Source: Bradyrhizobium sp. dw_411 (GTDB lineage Bacteria > Pseudomonadota > Alphaproteobacteria > Rhizobiales > Xanthobacteraceae). From it: 64,000 nucleotides of DNA. Numbering within the stretch: the stretch's first letter is position 1; each line of letters starts with the position of its first letter. The notes beneath the pieces were generated by a model, which was not told the DNA's origin, did no database searches, and was given only the letters and a program-made list of their open reading frames with translations. The stretch is from positions 1-64,000 of the forward strand of contig NZ_JAAVUY010000020.1 of NCBI RefSeq assembly GCF_018449695.1, given 5' to 3'. Shown here piece after piece: positions 41,702 through 48,990 of this stretch. Both the position numbers and the translations under genes were made by a program.

Positions 41702-41839
41702 ATGAAAAGCATGTCATGGTCGCGGTATCGCTGCGTCGATCGCAGCTTCCTGCATCTGCGTCGCCTTCACTTGCGGGCGATGCGAAGGAAGCGAAGGGCA
41801 CACAACGCTTCAGGGAAAGACGCCGTTACGCGGCACTAA
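41702..41839 (+). CDS. possible 45-residue Arg-rich peptide
   Basis: GGAGAG lies six bases ahead of an ATG that opens MKSMSWSRYRCVDRSFLHLR, then RLHLRAMRRKRRAHNASGKD. Composition is strongly basic, with Arg and His patches as in nucleic-acid-binding or membrane-active peptides. There is no recognised family, and Arg-rich frames arise easily in GC-rich DNA, so it may be spurious. It lies in the 479-base spacer 41588-42066. Confidence 0.3.
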   Translation: MKSMSWSRYRCVDRSFLHLRRLHLRAMRRKRRAHNASGKDAVTRH

Positions 41840-41921
41840 AGCCTTATCGGTTCTGATTGAATCAGAACCGGGCTCTGGTCTTTTGTTTTGACGCGTTTTC
41901 TTTACGCGACCCGGTACCCCA
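41837..41921. repeat. palindromic repeat family A copy 3 (reverse orientation)
   Basis: AAGCCTTATCGGTTCTGATT / AATCAGAACCGGGCTCTGG hairpin followed by TTTTGTTTTGACGCGTTTTC and CGACCCGGTACC, the reverse complement of the copy at 1190. Confidence 0.8.
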
Positions 41922-42066
41922 GCGCCCCGATAATCCAGTTTGTGAAATGCACGTGACGCGTCTTTGACGACGCCAGCCGCACTGCAATCGCAAATCAGTT
42001 CTTGCTTTCGCCTTTTGGTTGCGAAAGCATCTTGCGCGTCATTTGATTTTTTCAAGGGATATTGAA

Positions 42067-43107
42067 ATGCGAATTTCAAGCGCCCGCGTGGCAGCGCGCC
42101 ACGCGATGAAACGTCCTTGCCGCTCACTCCTGCATCTGTTCTTTAATCTCATTTTGGGCGTTGCCGCGCCGATTGTGCTATCGCAGGGGGCATCGGCAGA
42201 AGTCTATCCCTCGCGACCCATTACGATCGTGGTCCCGTTCACCGCGGGCGGCCCCACCGATGCACTGGTGCGCACCCTGAGCGAGCGGATGCAGCATTCG
42301 CTGGGCCAGCCGCTGATCGTGGAAAATGTGACCGGTGCGGCCGGCACGATCGGGGTCGGGCGCGTCGCGTGCGCGGCGCCCGACGGCTATACGGTCAGCG
42401 TCGGTCATTGGAGCACCCACGTCATCAACGGCGCGTTGTATCCGCTTTCCTATGATCTGCTCAAAGACCTCGAGCCGATCGCGATGCTCACCAATTATCC
42501 GATGCTGCTCCTCACCAAGAACGCGGTGCCGGCGAAGAACCTGACGGAGCTGGCCGCGTGGCTAAAGGCCAACGAGGCGAAAGTCTCCGTCGGCACCATC
42601 GGGGTCGGCAGCGCCGCGCACGTCGCCGCGGTGTATTTCGCCAATCTCGAGGGTTTGAAATTCGAGTACGTGCCCTATCGCGGCGCCGCGCCTGCCTTGC
42701 AGGATCTGATGGCCGGCCGTATCGATCTGTTGTTCGATCATCTGCCCAATGCGCTGCCCCAGGTGAGGGAAGGCAAGGTCAAGGCCTATGCCGTGACTGC
42801 CAATACCCGCTCGCCCACCGCGCCCGATATCCCGACGGTCGATGAAGCCGGCGTGGCCGGGCTTTACATCAATATCTGGTACGGCCTCTGGGTGCCCAAG
42901 GGCACGCCGCCGGAGATCAAGGCCAAGCTCAATGCCGCCGTTGTCGAAGCGCTTGCCGACCCGAAGGTGCGCCAGCAGCTCTCAGAGCTTGGCCAGGTGA
43001 TCCCGCCGCGCGACCAGCAAACGCCGGAAGCGTTGGCGGCCTATCAGAAGGCCGAGATCGCGAAGTGGTGGCCGGTCATCAAGGCCGCCAACATGAAGGG
43101 CGAGTAG
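42067..43107 (+). CDS. tripartite tricarboxylate transporter (Bug-family) solute-binding protein
   Basis: 346 residues from the ATG at 42067 (CAAGGGATATTGAA upstream). A long signal region ends near SQGASAEVYPSRPITIVVPF; the last part, with FTAGGPTDALVRTLSERM, is the Bug-family pocket strand. NVTGAAGTIGVGRVACAAPD, YRGAAPALQDLMAGRID and GLWVPKGTPPEIKAKLNAAV complete the family pattern. No TctA/TctB membrane genes are adjacent, as is common for orphan Bug receptors. Ligand unknown, probably a carboxylate. Confidence 0.92.
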   Translation: MRISSARVAARHAMKRPCRSLLHLFFNLILGVAAPIVLSQGASAEVYPSRPITIVVPFTAGGPTDALVRTLSERMQHSLGQPLIVENVTGAAGTIGVGRVACAAPDGYTVSVGHWSTHVINGALYPLSYDLLKDLEPIAMLTNYPMLLLTKNAVPAKNLTELAAWLKANEAKVSVGTIGVGSAAHVAAVYFANLEGLKFEYVPYRGAAPALQDLMAGRIDLLFDHLPNALPQVREGKVKAYAVTANTRSPTAPDIPTVDEAGVAGLYINIWYGLWVPKGTPPEIKAKLNAAVVEALADPKVRQQLSELGQVIPPRDQQTPEALAAYQKAEIAKWWPVIKAANMKGE

Positions 43108-43297
43108 CCTTCGTTGTTTGCCGATGTGGTCTGCTCGCGCAGGGCTTGATCAGGAAGGTAACTGCTTCCGATCTGGTTCCCTGCTTCAGGTTCCTGCAGC
43201 GCAGGACCTCTGTGTATTGACGTCTGCGTTCTTGCCAATCTCCCGGCCTTCACCCACACTTCGCAAATCAGCGCGTTGGGGATTCTTTGGGGGCTTC

Positions 43298-43642
43298 ATG
43301 TCTTCTATCCGATCCAGCCATTTTCAGCTTTGTCTGATGTTCGCGACAACGCTGTCATTGTCGTTGTTGCTTGGGCCGGTGGCGGCCCGGGCCTATACCG
43401 CCGACGAGCAACAGGCGTGCAGCGGTGATGCGTTTCGGTTGTGCAGTGCCGAAATTCCCGATGTCGAGCGGGTCACGGTCTGCATGGTCAGAAACAAGTC
43501 CCGGCTCAGCCCCGCCTGCCGGGTCTATTTCAGGCCCGATGCCCAGGAGGCGCGGCCCGCCGCCGGCCGGCCGCTCAGCATCAGGCCGTCGGCGCATCAT
43601 GGCGGCAAGCCGCACAAGAAGCCCGCCAAGAAGCATGGCTAG
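43298..43642 (+). CDS. secreted Cys-rich (PF00839-like) small protein
   Basis: 114 residues from the ATG at 43298. Signal peptide about 1-32 (FATTLSLSLLLGPVAARA), then ACSGDAFRLCSAEIPDVERV, CMVRNKSRLSPACRVYF: four cysteines in the spacing of the cysteine-rich GLG1-type repeat frequently found singly in Bradyrhizobium proteins. The tail is Lys/His-rich (HHGGKPHKKPAKKHG). Periplasmic; function unknown. Confidence 0.85.
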   Translation: MSSIRSSHFQLCLMFATTLSLSLLLGPVAARAYTADEQQACSGDAFRLCSAEIPDVERVTVCMVRNKSRLSPACRVYFRPDAQEARPAAGRPLSIRPSAHHGGKPHKKPAKKHG

Positions 43643-44114
43643 GCCTGAGCGTTGCATCGCAGGGCGTCGCTCCTGACGCGTTTGCGCATTTCTGGGGGCG
43701 CCGCAGATGTCCTGAGAGGGGCCTCTCGGTTGTAATTTCCTGGAATGACTCCGAACGGTATTCTTTGCCTGCTTCGAAGGCGGCTTCCAGCGCTGCGGAC
43801 TCTGTTTGTTCGCATCGCGCCGCTGATTTCGTAACGCCGAGCGCCGATGCGCATCAGGGAGCAGCGACGGCGGATATCGTGAAAGCTTTAGGAAGATGAC
43901 CTCCGGAAGTCTCTTCTGAGTCTTTTCAGAGTCCGCGGAGTCCTTCAGATACCTTCCGCTTCAATTTCAGGTTCTGCCGCAGCGCATGGTGTGACTCAAA
44001 AGCCAACTTCGCCGATCAATCAGCGCTTTCGCCACATTTGATTGTAAATTTTTCTTTCACGAATCAGCGCACTGATTCATTTTCGCCTTCTGGGGTCAAT
44101 CTGGAGGCCAAGGT
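43643..44114. other. intergenic region without a supported gene
   Basis: 472 bases ahead of the parA-like gene. It contains a run of related short words (GAGTCTTTTCAGAGTCCGCG, GAGTCCTTCAG) and an AT-rich promoter-like part near 44035-44090. Short frames present here lack start sites, and I call none of them. Confidence 0.4.
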
Positions 44115-44795
44115 ATGAACGTCATTGTTTTTGCATCGCGTAAAGGCGGCTCAGGAAAAAGTACGCTGACCGCTCATCTTGCCGCCCACGTCCATAAGTC
44201 CACCAAGCCATGCCTGCTCGTCGATGCCGATCCGCAGGGATCGCTGACACTCTGGCACAAGCTACGCGGGACCAACGAACCGCCGATCAAGACCGCGGTT
44301 AACTCCGTCAGCGGGATTCTCGCTGCCGCCAAGCGTGATGGTATTGAATGGGTGTTCATCGATACGCCGCCGAATACATCGGCTGTCGTGGAAGATGCCA
44401 TCCGCAACGCCACCATGGTGATCATTCCGGCGCGGCCGGGGGTTTTCGACGTCAACGCCGTGCAGGAAACGATTTCGACCTGCCGCGCCGCGCGCAAGCC
44501 CTATGCGGTCGTCATCAACGGTGCGCCGGCACGCCGGGATGATGTGGAGAGCCGCATCGTTACCATCGCGCGTGAAGCGCTGGCCAAGTTCCGCGCACCG
44601 GTGTGGGGCGGCCAGATCACCAACCGTGCCGATCTTCTGATGGCGCTCGGCAAGGGCGAAGGCGCCCGCGAATATTTTGCCGAAGGCCGTGCGGCGGCGG
44701 AAATCAGCCGGCTATGGGCTGCGATCGAACGTTCGGTGAAGGCAATCCGCGGCACCGCGTCCGCGACCGGCGCCATGCACAAGCAGGCGGCGTAA
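44115..44795 (+). CDS. orphan ParA/MinD-type ATPase
   Basis: 226 residues with GGAGGCCAAGGT ahead of the start. The deviant Walker A RKGGSGKSTLTAHLA includes the signature lysine; Walker A' is CLLVDADPQGS and Walker B region FIDTPPN. This is a P-loop ATPase of the ParA family that positions DNA or protein cargo. There is no ParB gene or parS-like site next to it, so the cargo may be chromosomal, a plasmid remnant or a protein cluster. It ends at two strong hairpins. Confidence 0.9.
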   Translation: MNVIVFASRKGGSGKSTLTAHLAAHVHKSTKPCLLVDADPQGSLTLWHKLRGTNEPPIKTAVNSVSGILAAAKRDGIEWVFIDTPPNTSAVVEDAIRNATMVIIPARPGVFDVNAVQETISTCRAARKPYAVVINGAPARRDDVESRIVTIAREALAKFRAPVWGGQITNRADLLMALGKGEGAREYFAEGRAAAEISRLWAAIERSVKAIRGTASATGAMHKQAA

Positions 44796-44820
44796 TTTCG
44801 CTGACCTGCCTGGCCGACAG

Positions 44821-44846
44821 AAAACGCGCAAAGTCTGCGCGTTTTT
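44821..44846 (+). terminator. intrinsic terminator of the ParA-like gene
   Basis: Arms AAAACGCGCA / TGCGCGTTTT with a five-base loop, followed by further T. It is 25 bases past the stop codon. Confidence 0.85.
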
Positions 44847-44860
44847 CGCGTCACGAAAAC

Positions 44861-44898
44861 ATCATCCCGCGTCAGCAGTCACGCTGACGCGGGATGAT
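44861..44898. terminator. perfect 16-bp-stem hairpin after the terminator
   Basis: ATCATCCCGCGTCAGC and its exact complement GCTGACGCGGGATGAT enclose six bases. On the plus strand it is followed by GTTGCTTG, a weak T-run. It is longer and more perfect than needed for termination. Confidence 0.75.
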
Positions 44899-44917
44899 GT
44901 TGCTTGTGCGCAATTAC

Positions 44918-44975
44918 AGAGCGTTTTCGACCGAAGTGGATACCGGTTCACGTAGAGAAAACGCGTCAAAACAAG
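44918..44975. repeat. palindromic repeat family A copy 4 (truncated)
   Basis: AGAGCGTTTTCGACCGAAGT, GGATACCGGTTCACG and GAGAAAACGCGTCAAAACAA match the body of the copy at 1190, but the terminal GGTTCTGATT hairpin is missing. It abuts the stop codon of the small gene at 44980. Confidence 0.75.
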
Positions 44976-44979
44976 ACCG

Positions 44980-45069
44980 TCAATTCACCATCAGCACATA
45001 GAACAGCACGACCGGCGACAAGGTCAGGATCACCGACCAGATGCCGACAGCCCACAGAATGTCTTCCAT
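44980..45069 (-). CDS. 29-residue single-span membrane protein
   Basis: A very small frame with an excellent start site (GGGAGG, seven-base spacer, ATG). The product reads MEDILWAVGIWSVILTLSPV followed by VLFYVLMVN, one membrane helix with an acidic N-terminus. It shares W-x(3)-L-x(2)-SPV-x(3)-Y-x-LM with the 49-residue protein at 45578, which suggests they are paralogues. No known family comes to mind. It is too short for ordinary gene calling. Confidence 0.6.
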   Translation of the reverse strand: MEDILWAVGIWSVILTLSPVVLFYVLMVN

Positions 45070-45251
45070 GCGGAAGCCTCCCTGCTCAGGGAGTTTATTG
45101 TTCTCTAGTTTCACGACGCCCCCGCGTTTTTGCTTTTATCGCGGTGATCCTACGGGCCGGATTTTAAAAAGACGGTCGCAACATCGCTCGCATTTGAACA
45201 CAGGTGCTACCGGCGATTAACCACGGGTGACCGGAGCCGAGTTGGATCGAT

Positions 45252-45510
45252 GAGGTTTTGCCGACCTCGCCCCGCAAGCGGTAGGGCTATCGCATAGAAA
45301 GAGATTGGGCCTGCAGTCTTTGTGCGGCCATCCTTCGAGACGGCCGCCTACGGCGTCCCCTCAGGATGAGGACTTTCTGTGCGGCTAAATCTTGAACCCT
45401 CATGGTGAGCAGCCTCGTCTTCGAGGCGTCTCGAACCATGAGGCCCCAGGCGATTACCGCGGCGGAAAGTCATATGCGATAGCCCTGCCGCAAGCGGGGA
45501 GAGGGAGAAC
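45252..45510. repeat. palindromic repeat family G copy 3, split by other elements
   Basis: Left arm CCTCGCCCCGCAAGCGGTAG plus GGCTATCGCATA near 45265 pairs with right arm TATGCGATAGCCCTGCCGCA plus AGCGGGGAGAGG near 45473. About 175 bases separate the arms and hold two further hairpin elements. No gene is visible in 45070-45577. Confidence 0.75.
45329..45443. repeat. two hairpin elements nested inside repeat G copy 3
   Basis: First element 45329-45371: CATCCTTCGAGACGGCCGCC ... CCTCAGGATGAGG. Second element 45398-45443: CCTCATGGTGAGCAGCCTCG ... CGAACCATGAGG. Each has its own dyad ends and they lie head to tail in the loop of the larger inverted repeat. Confidence 0.7.
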
Positions 45511-45517
45511 GTGACAA

Positions 45518-45567
45518 AACAAAAGCCCCGGCTCTGATTCAACAGAACCGGGGCTCGTGTTTTTTAG
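45518..45567 (-). terminator. terminator of the 49-residue membrane protein, from repeat family A copy 5
   Basis: On the minus strand GAGCCCCGGTTCTG / TCAGAGCCGGGGCTTTTG followed by TTTTG forms a good intrinsic terminator ten bases past the stop at 45578. The same words (GATTCAACAGAACC, CAAAACAAAAG) show it derives from repeat family A. Confidence 0.75.
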
Positions 45568-45577
45568 GAGGTGCTGC

Positions 45578-45727
45578 TCAGGCGCTCATCAGCATGTTGT
45601 AAGCCAGCACCGGCGACATGCCGAGCACCAGCGCCCACAGGCCGAACGACGCCACCAGAAGAACGTCGTGGATTTTCTCGGCGTGTTCGGAAGTCAGGTA
45701 TTTGTTGCGCATGGTTTGAGTGGTCAT
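45578..45727 (-). CDS. 49-residue single-span membrane protein
   Basis: Starts MTTQTMRNKYLTSEHAEKIH after GGGGGAAACCA; an earlier in-frame ATG at 45763 gives no better site. A soluble basic N-terminus precedes one membrane helix, VLLVASFGLWALVLGMSPVL, and the tail AYNMLMSA. It resembles the 29-residue protein at 44980 around the SPV...Y..LM region. Function unknown; it is the last gene before csoR on this strand. Confidence 0.7.
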   Translation of the reverse strand: MTTQTMRNKYLTSEHAEKIHDVLLVASFGLWALVLGMSPVLAYNMLMSA

Positions 45728-45843
45728 TGGTTTCCCCCGTCCGTTGTTGATTGGGAAAAACAATAAGCCTCAATTTTTAAAGTTACGGCCGCCGCATGTT
45801 TCTGATTTGAATGACCGGATTTACCGGGCTTTAACCACGCGGA

Positions 45844-46128
45844 TTATCGATCGGCGCGGCCGACCACGTCCATCAGCTCGGCGATCTTGCGGCGCTGGTC
45901 GGCCTTGTCGCCGGACGAGATCGCATGCTCGACGCAATGCGCGACGTGGTCGCGCAGGATCTCCTCCTCGACCCGGCGCAGCGCGGCCTTCGCCGCCGCG
46001 ATCTGCGTCACCACGTCGATGCAATAGCGGTCGTCCTCGACCATCCCCGCGAGCCCGCGGATCTGGCCCTCAATTCGTTTCAGTCTTTTCAGGCAGGACG
46101 TCTTGATCTCTTTGCGCATGTCGTCCAT
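45844..46128 (-). CDS. csoR: CsoR copper-sensing repressor
   Basis: 94 residues, all-helical DUF156 fold (KRLKRIEGQIRGLAGMVEDD). The Cu(I) triad of the CsoR branch is complete: Cys36 (RYC), His61 and Cys65 (DHVAHC), which separates it from formaldehyde-sensing FrmR. Divergent from copA with a perfect operator at 46127-46147. The annotated ATG lies within that operator; an ATG nine bases inside (46119) is an alternative start. Binding of Cu(I) would release repression of copA and itself. Confidence 0.93.
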   Translation of the reverse strand: MDDMRKEIKTSCLKRLKRIEGQIRGLAGMVEDDRYCIDVVTQIAAAKAALRRVEEEILRDHVAHCVEHAISSGDKADQRRKIAELMDVVGRADR

Positions 46129-46147
46129 ATACCCCCCTAGGGTATAT
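46127..46147. promoter_or_regulatory. CsoR-type operator
   Basis: Eight-base perfect arms ATATACCC and GGGTATAT around CCCTA match the known CsoR operator style (TATACCCC-N-GGGTATA). It lies between csoR and copA and touches the csoR start codon, 25 bases ahead of the copA start. Confidence 0.88.
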
Positions 46148-46171
46148 AGTTCAAGAGGCGGGGAGAGACTG

Positions 46172-48565
46172 GTGACGCAGATGAAGCACGCCCACGGCGC
46201 CGACGCGCACGCCGGTCATGATCATGGGGCGGGGGTGCCGGCCGCGTCCTGTTGCGGCGGCGGCCACGATGCCGCCCCTGCGGCGGTCGCGATCGACCCC
46301 GTCTGCGGCATGAATGTCGCCATCGAGACCGCCAAGCACCGGCTCAGTTACCGCGGCCAGGATTACTTCTTTTGCGGCCAGCGTTGCCGCGAGCGTTTCG
46401 AGGCCGAGCCGGAAAAATTCGTGCAGCCGAAGCAGTCGGAGCCGCAAGCGCCGGCCGGAACCATCTACACCTGCCCGATGCATCCGGAAGTGCGGCAGGT
46501 CGGGCCGGGCAATTGCCCGATCTGCGGCATGACGCTGGAGCCCGAACAGATATCGCTCGACGATGCGCCCGATCCCGAACTGATCGACATGAGCAGGCGA
46601 TTCTGGATCGCGCTGGTGCTGACACTTCCGGTATTCGTCATCGAGATGGGCAGCCATCTCGGCCTGATGCATCTGGTGCCACCCGAATGGTCGAACTGGA
46701 TTTCGCTGGTGCTGGCGACACCGGTGGTGCTGTGGGCCGGCGCGCCGTTCTTCGAGCGCGGCTGGAAATCTCTGGTCACGCGCAATCTCAACATGTTCAC
46801 GCTGATCGCGATGGGTACCGGCGTCGCCTGGCTTTACAGCGTCGTCGGCACGCTGGCGCCGCAACTGTTTCCGCCTGCGTTCCGGGATATGCACGGCATG
46901 GTCGCGGTGTATTTCGAGGCGGCGGCGGTCATTACGGTGCTGGTGTTGCTGGGGCAGGTACTGGAATTGCGGGCACGCGAGCGCACCTCGGGCGCGATCC
47001 GCGCACTGCTCGGCCTCGCGCCAAAGACCGCGCGACGCATTACAGCGCAAGGCGACGAGGATGTCGCGATCGATGCCATTGCGGTCGGTGATCTCTTGCG
47101 GGTTCGTCCCGGCGAGAAGGTTCCGGTCGATGGCGTCGTCACTGAAGGCCGCTCCGCTGTCGATGAATCGATGGTGACAGGCGAATCGATGCCGGTGTCG
47201 AAGATTGAGGACGATCGCGTGATCGGTGGCACCGTCAACCAGAGCGGCGGCCTGGTGATACGTGCCGACAAGGTCGGCCGCGACACCATGCTGGCGCGGA
47301 TCGTCGACATGGTGGCGCGGGCGCAGCGCTCGCGGGCGCCGATCCAGCGGCTGGCGGATCGTGTGGCCGGCTGGTTCGTGCCGGCGGTGATCGCGACGGC
47401 ACTGTTGGCATTTGCAGCCTGGATGCTGTTCGGGCCCGAGCCGCGCTTCACGTTCGGCCTGGTCGCGGCGGTGACGGTGTTGATCATCGCATGCCCCTGC
47501 GCGCTGGGTCTGGCGACGCCGATGTCGATCATGGTCGGTATCGGCCGCGGCGCGCGCTCGGGAATCCTGATCCGTGACGCGCAGGCGCTGGAGCAGTTCG
47601 AAACCATCGATACCATCGTGATCGACAAGACGGGGACGCTGACCGAAGGCAAGCCGAAACTGGTCTCGATCGTCACGACGGAAGGCGTTGACGAGAATTC
47701 ATTGCTGCGGCTCGCCGCCAGCGTCGAGCGCGGCAGCGAGCATCCGCTGGCGCAGGCGATCCTCAATGCGGCGACGGAGCGAAAACTCGATCTCGGCGAG
47801 GTCAGCGATTTTGCGAGTCCCTCCGGCAAGGGCGCGCGGGGAATTATCGACGGCAAGGCAGTCGCGCTCGGCAACGCGATGCTGATGGCCGAGCTGAAGA
47901 TCGCGACCGGGCAACTCGATGTCGCGGCGGAAGCCGCCCGCCAAAACGGCGCGACCGTGATCTATGTCGCGATCGATGGCCGCGCCTGTGGCGTCTTCGC
48001 GATCGCCGATCCCGTCAAGCCCTCGGCAAAAGCGGCGCTGCAGGCGTTGCGCGACGATGGCCTGCGTATCGTGATGCTGACCGGCGACAACATCACCACC
48101 GCGCGCGCGGTGGCGGCGACGCTCGGCATCGAGGAGATCGAGGCCGGCGTGTTGCCGGAGCGCAAGAGCGATGTGGTGCAACGGTTGCGCAAAGAAGGCC
48201 GTCGTGTTGCGATGGTCGGCGACGGCGTCAATGACGCGCCGGCGCTGGCCGCGGCCGATGTCGGCATCGCGATGGGCGGCGGAACTGACGTGGCGATCGA
48301 AAGCGCCGGGGTCACGCTGCTGACCGGGGACCTGACGGGCCTGTTGCGGGCGCGGCGATTGTCGGTCGCGACCATGCGCAACATCCGCCAGAACCTTGGT
48401 TTTGCATTCTTGTACAATGCGGCCGGCGTGCCGATCGCGGCGGGCGTGCTCTATCCGGTGTTCGGCATCCTGCTGTCGCCGATGGTCGGCGCGGCCGCGA
48501 TGGCGCTGTCGTCGGTCAGCGTGATCGGCAACGCGTTGCGGTTGGCGCGGACGAAGCTGGATTAG
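46172..48565 (+). CDS. copA: copper-translocating P1B-type ATPase
   Basis: About 797 residues from a GTG with GGGGAG upstream (ATG at 46181 is an alternative). The N-terminus is His/Cys-rich (HAHGADAHAGHDHGAG, SCCGGGHD), then a YHS domain (IDPVCGMNVAIETAKHRLSY, YFFCGQRCRERFE) and a heavy-metal-binding YTCPMHPEVRQVGPGNCPIC motif; there is no HMA domain. The membrane metal site is CPCALGLATP, phosphorylation DKTGTLTEG, hinge GDGVNDAPALAAADVGIAMG. It exports Cu(I) (possibly Ag(I)) across the inner membrane and is controlled by the divergent CsoR. Confidence 0.95.
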   Translation: MTQMKHAHGADAHAGHDHGAGVPAASCCGGGHDAAPAAVAIDPVCGMNVAIETAKHRLSYRGQDYFFCGQRCRERFEAEPEKFVQPKQSEPQAPAGTIYTCPMHPEVRQVGPGNCPICGMTLEPEQISLDDAPDPELIDMSRRFWIALVLTLPVFVIEMGSHLGLMHLVPPEWSNWISLVLATPVVLWAGAPFFERGWKSLVTRNLNMFTLIAMGTGVAWLYSVVGTLAPQLFPPAFRDMHGMVAVYFEAAAVITVLVLLGQVLELRARERTSGAIRALLGLAPKTARRITAQGDEDVAIDAIAVGDLLRVRPGEKVPVDGVVTEGRSAVDESMVTGESMPVSKIEDDRVIGGTVNQSGGLVIRADKVGRDTMLARIVDMVARAQRSRAPIQRLADRVAGWFVPAVIATALLAFAAWMLFGPEPRFTFGLVAAVTVLIIACPCALGLATPMSIMVGIGRGARSGILIRDAQALEQFETIDTIVIDKTGTLTEGKPKLVSIVTTEGVDENSLLRLAASVERGSEHPLAQAILNAATERKLDLGEVSDFASPSGKGARGIIDGKAVALGNAMLMAELKIATGQLDVAAEAARQNGATVIYVAIDGRACGVFAIADPVKPSAKAALQALRDDGLRIVMLTGDNITTARAVAATLGIEEIEAGVLPERKSDVVQRLRKEGRRVAMVGDGVNDAPALAAADVGIAMGGGTDVAIESAGVTLLTGDLTGLLRARRLSVATMRNIRQNLGFAFLYNAAGVPIAAGVLYPVFGILLSPMVGAAAMALSSVSVIGNALRLARTKLD

Positions 48566-48654
48566 CGTGGAACTGTCGTCATTGCGCGCGGCACCCCAAC
48601 GCCTATCTAAATCCTGTGCTACGGTCGCGGGGTCCAGGGAATGCGGAGGAGACC

Positions 48655-48981
48655 ATGATGAGAAGACTTATTCTTGCGGGCACAGTGCTCGCGCTGGCCG
48701 CCGGGGTGACGACTGGCGCTGTCGCGTCTGACCGGAAAGCTTATAAGAGCGGTGCTCACGTTGGACGTCTTCACTCCGGCGCGTTTGGCAACACGCATCA
48801 CGTCAGGCGCGGCGGTCGGCTTGCCGGCGTCCGCGGCTCGGAGAGCTGGTACCCTGACGGCAGCAGCCAAGGTTATCACGGTGGTTTTATCAGCCTCGGC
48901 CCGCTTGGGATAACAGCCGCTTGCGGCTCCCACCGCTGCGGTTCCGGCTACGGTACGTCCATCAGCGCATGGTCTTATTAA
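48655..48981 (+). CDS. secreted Gly/Ser-rich hypothetical protein
   Basis: 108 residues from the ATG at 48655 (GGAGGAGACC upstream). Signal peptide about 1-24 (RLILAGTVLALAAGVTTGAVA). The mature part is rich in Gly, His and Ser (SGAHVGRLHSGAFGNTHHVR) and has two cysteines (ITAACGSHRCGSG). No family recognised. Position next to copA may be chance; the His/Cys content would allow metal binding. Confidence 0.65.
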   Translation: MMRRLILAGTVLALAAGVTTGAVASDRKAYKSGAHVGRLHSGAFGNTHHVRRGGRLAGVRGSESWYPDGSSQGYHGGFISLGPLGITAACGSHRCGSGYGTSISAWSY

Positions 48982-48990
48982 GCGGCTATC

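Noticed and set aside
43740..43840. 29-codon frame MTPNGILCLLRRR-type ahead of the ParA gene
   Set aside because: No ribosome site and no membrane or domain pattern; typical of chance frames.
44115..44795. ParA as evidence of an integrated plasmid
   Set aside because: No ParB, replication gene or origin-like iterons are nearby; an orphan chromosomal ParA is the simpler reading.
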